In this document: positions 8,779 through 15,492 of the stretch, piece after piece | How positions within the stretch are numbered: position 1 is the first letter of the stretch | How the letters are laid out: each line of letters starts with the position of its first letter | DNA from: an uncultured Coriobacteriaceae bacterium | GTDB taxonomy: Bacteria > Actinomycetota > Coriobacteriia > Coriobacteriales > Eggerthellaceae | Direction of reading: 5' to 3' | DNA: 20,281 bases | NCBI GenBank assembly: GCA_902781245.1 | Contig: CACZIP010000007.1 | Coordinates: 1-20,281 of the forward strand | Notes under the pieces: generated by a model | What the model saw: the letters and a program-made list of their open reading frames with translations, nothing else | Told to the model about the DNA's origin: nothing | Database searches by the model: none | Translations under genes and position numbers: made by a program

Positions 8779-9042
8779 ATGTTTTCCGAGAAAGTAACCC
8801 TCGTCAATCCCCAGGGCTTCCATATGCGTCCCGCCAGCCTGCTCGTGGGCGAAGTTGGCAAGTATGACGCCACCGTCACCATCATCCGCAACGGCAATTC
8901 GATTCCCGGCAACAGCCTGATGGGCATCATGGCTGCTGGCATCAAGTGCGGCGAGGAAATCGAGATCCAGGCCGAGGGCCCGCAGGAGAACGAAGCCGGC
9001 CGCGCTGTCGCCGATTTCATCGCAAGCGGAATGGGCGACTAA
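8779..9042 (+). CDS. ptsH: Phosphocarrier protein HPr
   Basis: Small cytoplasmic phosphocarrier passing phosphate from Enzyme I to EIIA. It has 87 residues, normal for HPr. The phospho-accepting His15 lies in GFHMRPAS, where the usual motif is GLHARPA. Ser46 lies in GNSLMGIM, the position used for regulatory phosphorylation in HPr of Firmicutes; whether it is used here is unknown. The start MFSEKVTLVNPQGFH has AAAGGA 6 bases upstream and places His and Ser at their canonical positions 15 and 46. An in-frame upstream ATG at 8758 is rejected for that reason. Third gene of the fructose operon. Confidence 0.95.
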   Translation: MFSEKVTLVNPQGFHMRPASLLVGEVGKYDATVTIIRNGNSIPGNSLMGIMAAGIKCGEEIEIQAEGPQENEAGRAVADFIASGMGD

Positions 9043-9086
9043 ACCACGGTCTCTCTCAAGACTTCCACTGAACAAGGGAGACACAT

Positions 9087-10793
9087 ATGGATTTGAAAGG
9101 TACAGGAGCTAGCGCCGGCATCGGCATTGGACGCGTGGTCATCGTCGAAGAGCCGACTCTCGATTACGTCAGCCGCACGGTCGAGGACACCGCTGCTGAA
9201 ACCGAGCGCCTCAATGCTGCCATCGCAAGCTACATCGACTACACCAACGGGCAAGCGGAAACCATGCGCGAGACCGTTGGCGAAAAGGAAGCTGAGATTC
9301 TGACAGGTCACATCGTCATGATCAGCGACCCGTACATGCAAGGCGAAATGGTCAAGCTCGTCGAGGGCGGCATGTGCGCAGAAGACGCGCTTGTCCAGAT
9401 CTGCGAGATGTTCGCCACCATGTTCGAAGCAACGGGCGACGAATTGACCATGCAGCGCGCCACCGACGTGCGCGACGTGAAAACCGGCGTGCTGGCCGAG
9501 CTGATGAACAAGCGCCCTGTCGATATGGGCACCCTGCCCCTCGAGAGTATCGTCGTCACACACGACCTCACGCCATCGATGACCGCGGGTATCCGTCCGG
9601 GCGCCGTGGCTGGCGTCATCACCGAAACCGGTGGCTTGACGAGCCATTCCGCCATTTTGGCACGCGCCATGGAGATTCCGGCCGTACTGTCAGTCCCCGG
9701 CGTATGCCATAAACTTGCCGACGGTGATCTCGTCGTCGTCGACGGATCGGCAGGCACCGTCGTGATTGACCCAGCCGAGGATGTGCTCGAGCAGGCACGC
9801 GCCGACCAAGCTGCGTTCGCGGCCGAACGTGCCGAACTTGCCAAATTCATCGGTTGCCGCACGACCACCGCTTCAGGCGAGAACCTCGAACTGTTCGCCA
9901 ACATCGGCAAACCCGATGACGCCACGCAGGCAATGGAGCGCGACGCCGAGGGCATCGGCCTGTTCCGCACCGAGTTTCTTTTCATGGACTCTCCAACTGC
10001 TCCCACCGAGGACGAGCAATTCGAGGCCTACAAGAAGGTTGCGCTCATCTGCAAGAACAAGCCGGTCATCATCCGCACGCTCGACATAGGCGGCGACAAG
10101 GACGTGCCCTACCTCGGCCTTGACAAGGAAGACAACCCGTTCATGGGCTTCCGCGCCATCCGCTATTGCTTGGCACGCGAGGACCTCTACCGCGCCCAGC
10201 TGCGCGCGCTGCTGCGCGCGAGCGCGTTCGGCGAGATTCGAATCATGGTGCCGCTCGTCACCTGCGTTGACGAGCTGACCGCCGTGAAAGACCTCATCAA
10301 GCGTTATATGCAGGAGTTCGACCAGGAGGGCATCGCCTACAACCCCGATATCCAAGTCGGCGTGATGATCGAGACCCCTGCTGCTGCCGTCATTGCAGAC
10401 CTGCTTGCCGAGGAAGCCGACTTCTTCAGCATCGGCACGAACGACCTGACTGGCTACACGATGTGCGCCGACCGCGGCAACGACAAGGTGCGCTACCTCT
10501 ATTCGACGTACAATCCCGCCGTGTTGCGCAGCATCCGCCGCGTCATCGAGGCAGGCAACGAAGCCGGCATCATGGTGGGCATGTGCGGCGAGGCAGCCGC
10601 CGACCCGACGCTCGTCCCCATGTGGATTGCGTTCGGTCTGGGCGAGTACTCCGTTTCAGCCACCAGCGTTCTTGCCACGCGCAAGACCATCTCGCTGTGG
10701 ACGAAGGAAGAGGCTTGCGAAGTGGCCGACAAGGTCATGCAGCTGAAGACCGCTTCCGAAGTGTACGAGGTGCTGCAGGAATCTGCACGATAG
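9087..10793 (+). CDS. ptsI: PTS Enzyme I (phosphoenolpyruvate-protein phosphotransferase)
   Basis: First enzyme of the PTS: autophosphorylates from phosphoenolpyruvate and passes the phosphate to HPr. It has 568 residues, the usual length. The N-terminal domain carries the phospho-His in TGGLTSHSAILARAM (His187). The C-terminal PEP-binding barrel shows GLFRTEFLFMD, FRAIRYCL, the metal-site segment GTNDLTGYTMCADRGN and the active-site Cys in MVGMCGEAAADP. A GGGAG site lies 8 bases before the ATG and can pair with GTCTCTC at 9049-9055, a possible translational fold. It is the last gene of the operon and ends before a strong bidirectional terminator. Confidence 0.96.
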   Translation: MDLKGTGASAGIGIGRVVIVEEPTLDYVSRTVEDTAAETERLNAAIASYIDYTNGQAETMRETVGEKEAEILTGHIVMISDPYMQGEMVKLVEGGMCAEDALVQICEMFATMFEATGDELTMQRATDVRDVKTGVLAELMNKRPVDMGTLPLESIVVTHDLTPSMTAGIRPGAVAGVITETGGLTSHSAILARAMEIPAVLSVPGVCHKLADGDLVVVDGSAGTVVIDPAEDVLEQARADQAAFAAERAELAKFIGCRTTTASGENLELFANIGKPDDATQAMERDAEGIGLFRTEFLFMDSPTAPTEDEQFEAYKKVALICKNKPVIIRTLDIGGDKDVPYLGLDKEDNPFMGFRAIRYCLAREDLYRAQLRALLRASAFGEIRIMVPLVTCVDELTAVKDLIKRYMQEFDQEGIAYNPDIQVGVMIETPAAAVIADLLAEEADFFSIGTNDLTGYTMCADRGNDKVRYLYSTYNPAVLRSIRRVIEAGNEAGIMVGMCGEAAADPTLVPMWIAFGLGEYSVSATSVLATRKTISLWTKEEACEVADKVMQLKTASEVYEVLQESAR

Positions 10794-10826
10794 GAACGGC
10801 TGAAAAGAAACGGCCTCTTTTAGATC

Positions 10827-10866
10827 AAAAAAGCCGGGTTGGAAGATTCCAACCCGGCTTTCGTTT
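10827..10866. terminator. Bidirectional rho-independent terminator between ptsI and the MarR gene
   Basis: A 14-bp perfect stem (10830-10843 with 10848-10861, core GCCGGGTTGG/CCAACCCGGC) has a 4-base loop. It is flanked by an A6 tract on the left (a T-tract for the minus strand) and TTTCGTTTT on the right. It lies 36 bases after ptsI and 20 bases after the end of the convergent regulator gene, so it serves both transcripts. Confidence 0.9.
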
Positions 10867-10881
10867 TATGCGTCCTTAAAA

Positions 10882-11532
10882 CTATTCGGCGTCTTCCTGA
10901 GCATCTTCGCCTTCGGCCGACTCGCCACGCTTGGCATGGCTGCAGTGGCGCGGGCGGTACTTGTCCAGCTCGCCAGCAAGCTTGTCGAGGATGGCGCCCA
11001 GCTGCTCCTTTTCCTCTTCGGTCAGCACGGCGAACATGTCGGCAGCAGCCACTGCACGGCGCTCCGCAATCTCGCCTGCACGCTCGCGACCCTTGTCGGT
11101 CAGCGTTACCTCGATGACGCGACCGTCGGCCTCGGACTTCTTGCGCTCGACCATGCCGTGCGCTTCGAGTTTCTGGAGCATCTCGCCCAGCGTCTGCGGA
11201 CGGATCCCCAACAGGAAAGCCAGATCCTTCTGGTTGATGCCTTCCTTCATCGAAACCATCGTGAGCACGCGCTCCTGGCCGCGACGACGACCGCACTTTC
11301 CTTTGCCGTGGCCATGTCCATGGCCGTGGCCACATTTGCCTTCTCCATGCGGGCCGTGGCCTTCATGCCCTTCAGGTGCGCCGTGACCTTCGGGAGCGCC
11401 ATGCCCATGGCCATGACCGCAACCGTGACCGTGGCCGTGCTTGTGACCTTTGAGCTCTTCCCCGTCGATATGGCGCATGATCATACCGGTGCGCACGAAC
11501 TTGCTCATGAGCTCTTCGTTGTTGATAGCCAT
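10882..11532 (-). CDS. MarR-family transcriptional regulator with His/Gly-rich insert
   Basis: Probable metal- or stress-responsive repressor. Of 216 residues, about 84-160 form a MarR winged helix: QERVLTMVSMKEGINQKDLAFLLGIRP, then TLGEMLQKLEAHGMVERK as recognition region, then SEADGRVIEVTLTDKGRE as the wing. C-terminal helices follow for dimerisation, and the tail is acidic. Unusually, residues about 30-80, between the first helix and the winged helix, are a (GH)n tract with 15 His and 3 Cys (38, 67, 80), a likely Ni/Zn/Cu-binding insert. AAAGGA precedes the ATG. The upstream DNA has a good promoter covered by palindromes, pointing to autoregulation. No metal transporter is adjacent in the window, so the ligand and targets are unknown. 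The MarR call is firm; metal binding is inferred from composition. Confidence 0.88.
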   Translation of the reverse strand: MAINNEELMSKFVRTGMIMRHIDGEELKGHKHGHGHGCGHGHGHGAPEGHGAPEGHEGHGPHGEGKCGHGHGHGHGKGKCGRRRGQERVLTMVSMKEGINQKDLAFLLGIRPQTLGEMLQKLEAHGMVERKKSEADGRVIEVTLTDKGRERAGEIAERRAVAAADMFAVLTEEEKEQLGAILDKLAGELDKYRPRHCSHAKRGESAEGEDAQEDAE

Positions 11533-11557
11533 TTGCTATTCCTTTCATTCTGTATTT

Positions 11558-11647
11558 AATAAGCAACCTTATTTTTTATGACTTCATAATAGTAAGGTTT
11601 CTTAGTATTTCAAGGATGCTTTCCGTTTTTTAATAAGTATCCTTATT
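11558..11647. promoter_or_regulatory. Three TAAG-N4-CTTA palindromes, probable operators of the MarR protein
   Basis: Three copies of the same inverted repeat occur in 90 bp. Box 1 (11558-11573) and box 3 (11632-11647) have identical arms, AATAAG-N4-CTTATT. Box 2 (11588-11609) is AATAGTAAG-N4-CTTAGTATT. The core TAAG-N4-CTTA is invariant while the four central bases differ (caac, gttt, tatc). Centres are 33 and 41 bp apart, close to three and four helical turns. Box 2 lies between -35 and -10, box 1 just after the start site and box 3 upstream. Size and symmetry fit a MarR dimer. Binding by this particular protein is inferred from position. Confidence 0.65.
11586..11613 (-). promoter_or_regulatory. 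Promoter of the His-rich MarR gene
   Basis: Read on the minus strand, -35 TTGAAA (complement of 11608-11613) and -10 TATTAT (complement of 11586-11591) are separated by 16 bases, each one mismatch from consensus. The start site would be near 11580, giving a leader of about 47 bases. The spacer contains the middle one of three palindromes, so a bound dimer would block RNA polymerase. Confidence 0.65.
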
Positions 11648-11660
11648 TTCTTCATGTCTC

Positions 11661-13148
11661 TTAAGCTGCATGCGTCACCGACCCTCGCAACGAACGCTCG
11701 TATTCGGTCGGAAGCCAGATGCGCCGTCCAATGTGACGACGAGCTATGCGCTTCGGCGTATTCGGACGTTCGGGTATAGGCTTGGGACCGATTACCAACG
11801 TCAGAGGCTTGGACGGCTGGTTGTCGAAGCACAATCGCGCTAGCGGCCGATAGCGTTCAATGCCCTTGACCTTCCCCACGTCGACGCCGAATTGCTCGGC
11901 TATGTATGACGCATCGTCAAGTCCAACCTGATAGCAGATGATCGACCCAACATTTCCGAGAATCGCCTGTGCGAGGTTCGACTCGAGTCCACTTGCACGG
12001 TCGAGAGCACGAACTTGGGAAAGCGTCTGAAGCGATAGCACGAATCCCACGCGGTATTTGCGCGCTTCGGCGAACAGGCTCTCGAAACGGGGGTTCGCAA
12101 TTTTCGCAAACTCGTCGATGTAGACGAAAAAGGGCTCGAGCATGCCAAGATCATCGGCTGTTTCGCCGAAGATGCCAAGATCGCTCGACCCGAAACGGTC
12201 CTTTTTCCCCATGCGAACCTTGCAAGCCGAGTCGCCACGGTTCAGTATCGCATCGTGCAAGCGCGCTACCAGCCACGATGATAGCAGTTGAGCCACATCG
12301 CGACCAACGCGCGCCTCGGGAATCACTGTAACGAAAATCTTTCCCTCGTTGACGATCCGCTGGATATCGATGGTCGACTTCCCCGGCCCGAACACATGCC
12401 TCAACGTTTCGTTTTCGGCAATGCGATCGATTTTCGAGAGGAACCATTGAATGGCATCGTCGTGATCGCCCGAGCGATGTGCTGAAGCCTCGATGCGCCA
12501 TTGCCTGTTCAAACGTTCGTCGTCCACGCACATGAGGCAATCCCTGACGTAATCGGGGTCGGCGTAGAGTTTCGACAGCAAAGCCAAGCAAGGCTCGTCG
12601 GGAAACCTTGGATGCAGGATGAGCTTCAAACCGTTGCGCACGAAATCGTACATGCGCGGGCCCGACCATTGATAATACTCTCCCGTTTTCAGCAGCTCGA
12701 CCACATCATCGATCGCCTTGTCAACAGCAGCTGGATCGTTTCGATCGACGTCGAGCGGGTTCATGCGCGGCAGGTAGCGCTTGTTCGAAGCATCGACGAG
12801 CACCACGTCGTCCATGCGCTCCTCAGGAACAAACGTCAACGGGTAGATAGCATCTTCTTCATGTGCGGCGATGATGGCCACGCCCGCCCCGCTGAGGATA
12901 TCCTCGCGCTCCATTTGAAGGATGTGATTCGACTTGCCGCTGCCAGTGCGTCCAATGACAAGCATGTGCCGAAACCGATCCTCGTTGAACTGGAACACAT
13001 TTCCTAGGTCATCTGCACACACTCCAACCGTGATGCCCAAGCTGATGTTTCCCAAACCATACTTCCATTCGCTTTTGTTGTTCATAAGCTTCTCCATCTC
13101 TTCGCTTGAATTCTTCGCTATTAGGTTGTCAAGGAGCGCACGAGACAC
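11661..13148 (-). CDS. Orphan HerA/VirD4-like (TraG-type) P-loop ATPase
   Basis: AAA-type pumping ATPase of the FtsK-HerA-VirD4 class, 495 residues, with no membrane helix. Walker A is GRTGSGKS (66-73) and Walker B is VYIDEF (342-347). DEFAKI...FESLFAEARKYRVGFVLSLQTLSQV and the later ILGNVGSIICYQVG match coupling-protein (TraG/TraM-recognition) motors. The strand after Walker A normally reads DPHGD in this group; here it is AAHEED (94-99). The start is a GTG at 13148; an ATG at 13085 with GGAG 6 bases upstream is a good alternative. It is the last gene of a TIR / RyR / ATPase cluster, 156 bases after the RyR gene. No relaxase, VirB4 or other conjugation gene is near, so DNA transfer is unlikely. 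A motor or sensor role in a conflict system is inferred. Confidence 0.75.
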   Translation of the reverse strand: MSRALLDNLIAKNSSEEMEKLMNNKSEWKYGLGNISLGITVGVCADDLGNVFQFNEDRFRHMLVIGRTGSGKSNHILQMEREDILSGAGVAIIAAHEEDAIYPLTFVPEERMDDVVLVDASNKRYLPRMNPLDVDRNDPAAVDKAIDDVVELLKTGEYYQWSGPRMYDFVRNGLKLILHPRFPDEPCLALLSKLYADPDYVRDCLMCVDDERLNRQWRIEASAHRSGDHDDAIQWFLSKIDRIAENETLRHVFGPGKSTIDIQRIVNEGKIFVTVIPEARVGRDVAQLLSSWLVARLHDAILNRGDSACKVRMGKKDRFGSSDLGIFGETADDLGMLEPFFVYIDEFAKIANPRFESLFAEARKYRVGFVLSLQTLSQVRALDRASGLESNLAQAILGNVGSIICYQVGLDDASYIAEQFGVDVGKVKGIERYRPLARLCFDNQPSKPLTLVIGPKPIPERPNTPKRIARRHIGRRIWLPTEYERSLRGSVTHAA

Positions 13149-13220
13149 ACGACGCGCGTCCTAATTAAGGGCGCACGAAGGCAAGCCTCATGACGTTCGA
13201 TTTCGAATTGATGGATTATC

Positions 13221-13235
13221 GGGGCTTTACGCCCC
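13221..13235. other. Small stem-loop in the gap between the RyR-like gene and the ATPase gene
   Basis: The 156-bp gap contains GGGGC-tttac-GCCCC, a 5-bp stem with no T-run on the minus strand. A weak TTGCGA-N17-TAGTAT promoter-like pair lies upstream on the minus strand. Either could let the ATPase be expressed at a different level from the two membrane proteins. Both are weak signals. Confidence 0.3.
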
Positions 13236-13304
13236 TTTGAGCAGCATCGATACTACGCGAATGCGCCAATCGTCGCAAGCAACGGTTAATCAACGGTGAA
13301 CGGA

Positions 13305-15461
13305 TTAATCTTTCGAGTCGAAGAATCGCTCCCACTCGGCTTCGAACGAGTTCTTGTCGGCAGCAATAACGCCGATAGCACGAATCACGTTGTCGTCTAT
13401 CTTCTGGAACTGGGGCGATGTGCCTTTGACAGCTGCAACCTCGTTGTCAAGCAAAGGCAGATCGTCGAAATCAATCAAACAGGGGTGCAGATGAGCGAGC
13501 TCGTAATTGTGCTTCTCTTCGAGCGCCCAGATCTGCTTCACCTGTTCCAAGCCTGCATGCTCGTGGCCTTCGGTGCTCACGTAGGCGCTCCAGCGATCAT
13601 GCTCAACACCAGACAGCCATGACGCGTCATGTTCCTTGAAATACGCCTCGTACTCGTCCTTGACCGCCTGGTCAATGGACACGAGCGGAGCCGTCCAATC
13701 GACAGCCGCCCCTGCCGCTGATGCAGTCTTGCGGCATACGAGGAACAGCGAGTACTTTCGATGCAGCGCCGAGGCAAGCGAAGAGCGCTGGCTGTATTCC
13801 GACCCCATGAACCCCAGGTCAGCCTTGAGAATAGCTTCTTCGAAATTGTCCGCGTCGTTGATGTCGTGCTCGCTGTAGATGCGGTTCACGTTGCGAGCTT
13901 GACGCGAAAGCGGCGTGTTGAAGACGTTCTTGACGCTGTAAGCCGACTCGACATCGCCCACCGGCTCGATAGCGTACAAGCGCTTGCGAGCTTTCATGAG
14001 TCGAACCGCTTGCGCGAGCTCGGAATCTTCGATGAGCGCGGCGATGAACGCCGGCTTCGCATTTGGATAATCGAGCCTGCGCTGTTCGAGAATTTCGCGG
14101 GTACGGCGTGCCACTTTTGCGCAGACAAGATCATCGTCAATCGCCACGAGCACCTGGTCGATCTCACCGAACTCGCTTCCGCTGTCGAACAAGTAGTCCA
14201 GATATTCGACGCCTTGCGGATCGAAGGGATAGAATCGCAGGTTGTATTGATCCTGGTACGGCCGCCCGTCCGTCGCGAAGAACTCGGGGCTTTCGAAAGC
14301 GAACCGTCTCTTGAGCGTTTCGACACCGGGCGTGACGACATCGATCTGCACTTCGATTTCGTCGCCGAATTGCCCCGCCCAAAGCACGCCCTTCAGGTAC
14401 TCGACCGCAAACATGCTCTCGCCGACAATCAGTATGTGACGCTTCGAAGGCCCGTAATCGAACGTGAGCTTGGGCTTGAACTCCTGGCCATCCATGCAGC
14501 TCTCGTCGAGGCCTGTCGCAAACAGAGGATAGGTGTCGAGCAGCATATCGACTGTGTTGCGAATCCAGTCAACGCGCTTCAAACGCACCTTGATGTCGGA
14601 CGCATCTGCGTTTTCGCCAAGAGACGCATTCACCTCGCTCGATACCGCGTCGACAACGGCGCCAGCCACTGGCGAGCTCGAAAACATGAACACGTAGGGC
14701 GTTGGATCGCCCGCCACGTGCTGCTCAACCAACTGGCGCGCAAGCATGATGCCGTTCCCCAAATTGGAAACCTCGTCATCAGACGAGAACACGTACGTAC
14801 GCTTGAACGACCTGCTGCCGATTCTCTCCGCAATGAACGACACCGATTGGGCCAGACACGCCATACCGGCGCTTTTTGCATCCGACGCCAGCGCAACGTC
14901 ATCATCCCCAACGTTTGCGAACACGACGAGATGCTCTGCGGTGCCCTCGTCTTCATAGATGCTTTTCGCGAGTGTCAGCGATTTTTCATTGAGTTCGGAA
15001 AACACGTGCACACCGCGCTTGCGAGCAAGACCGATCATGCGCGGCACGCTAAGCATCTGGCCGATGAGGGAGATGACGGTACCAGCCGTTGCTGCGGGAA
15101 CCGCTAGGAACAAAGCCGCATTGTAGACCGCATAGAGCAGGAGTAATGGGCCCATCCACTCGAGCATTTCGACGTTCAAGTCGATTCCGCGACCGAGCAC
15201 GAACATCTGGAGGCTGCTGAGCAGCGAGTCCAGCACATTGGGAGCATACGGCGTACCACCAAGATCGACGATGTTCTGGCTGAGGACGAGAACGAATGCC
15301 GTGACGAAGATGCCTATCGCGTACACGATCCACACCGGCACCGTCGACTCGGTTTTCTCGCGCTTCTTGATTATCCTAATGACCACAGCGATGGTCACCA
15401 CGAGCGCGGCAATCGAGAGCAGCCAGCCAGTAACGATGATGATCTGGTGACTCTGAGACAT
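13305..15461 (-). CDS. Membrane protein with tandem TrkA-N/RCK-like domains and a C-terminal RyR-like domain
   Basis: 718-residue inner-membrane protein. Three hydrophobic helices lie at about 7-31, 41-62 and 103-137, with no TVGYG-type selectivity filter. Two Rossmann-like regulatory units follow: about 149-300 (RGVHVFSELNEKSLTLAKS) and about 341-500 (RHILIVGESMFAVEYLKG, then DQVLVAIDDDLVCAKVARRTREI), resembling the nucleotide-binding domains of K+ channels and transporters. Residues about 612-700 match the bacterial RyR-domain pattern: EHDRWSAY (620-627), HPCLIDFDDLP (659-669) and DDNVIRAIGVIA. A GGAGG site lies 5 bases before the ATG. The gene starts 31 bases after the TIR gene ends, so the two are surely co-transcribed. 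A role as membrane sensor of a nucleotide or NAD-derived ligand is inferred. Domain calls rest on motifs only. Confidence 0.7.
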   Translation of the reverse strand: MSQSHQIIIVTGWLLSIAALVVTIAVVIRIIKKREKTESTVPVWIVYAIGIFVTAFVLVLSQNIVDLGGTPYAPNVLDSLLSSLQMFVLGRGIDLNVEMLEWMGPLLLLYAVYNAALFLAVPAATAGTVISLIGQMLSVPRMIGLARKRGVHVFSELNEKSLTLAKSIYEDEGTAEHLVVFANVGDDDVALASDAKSAGMACLAQSVSFIAERIGSRSFKRTYVFSSDDEVSNLGNGIMLARQLVEQHVAGDPTPYVFMFSSSPVAGAVVDAVSSEVNASLGENADASDIKVRLKRVDWIRNTVDMLLDTYPLFATGLDESCMDGQEFKPKLTFDYGPSKRHILIVGESMFAVEYLKGVLWAGQFGDEIEVQIDVVTPGVETLKRRFAFESPEFFATDGRPYQDQYNLRFYPFDPQGVEYLDYLFDSGSEFGEIDQVLVAIDDDLVCAKVARRTREILEQRRLDYPNAKPAFIAALIEDSELAQAVRLMKARKRLYAIEPVGDVESAYSVKNVFNTPLSRQARNVNRIYSEHDINDADNFEEAILKADLGFMGSEYSQRSSLASALHRKYSLFLVCRKTASAAGAAVDWTAPLVSIDQAVKDEYEAYFKEHDASWLSGVEHDRWSAYVSTEGHEHAGLEQVKQIWALEEKHNYELAHLHPCLIDFDDLPLLDNEVAAVKGTSPQFQKIDDNVIRAIGVIAADKNSFEAEWERFFDSKD

Positions 15462-15492
15462 CTATACCTCCATGAGCGTCATGAGCGTGGCC

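Noticed and set aside
11370..11450. His-rich tract of the regulator as a sequencing or assembly artefact
   Set aside because: The repeat is imperfect, in frame, broken by APEGH units and Cys residues, and flanked by intact MarR sequence on both sides.
11661..13148. Part of a conjugative or integrative element
   Set aside because: Only a coupling-protein-like ATPase is present; no relaxase, VirB4, integrase or attachment site is seen in the window.
13761..15107. 448-codon plus-strand open frame opposite the RyR-like gene
   Set aside because: Its His/Arg/Val-rich translation has no recognisable motif, while the minus strand encodes a coherent membrane protein with a strong ribosome site.
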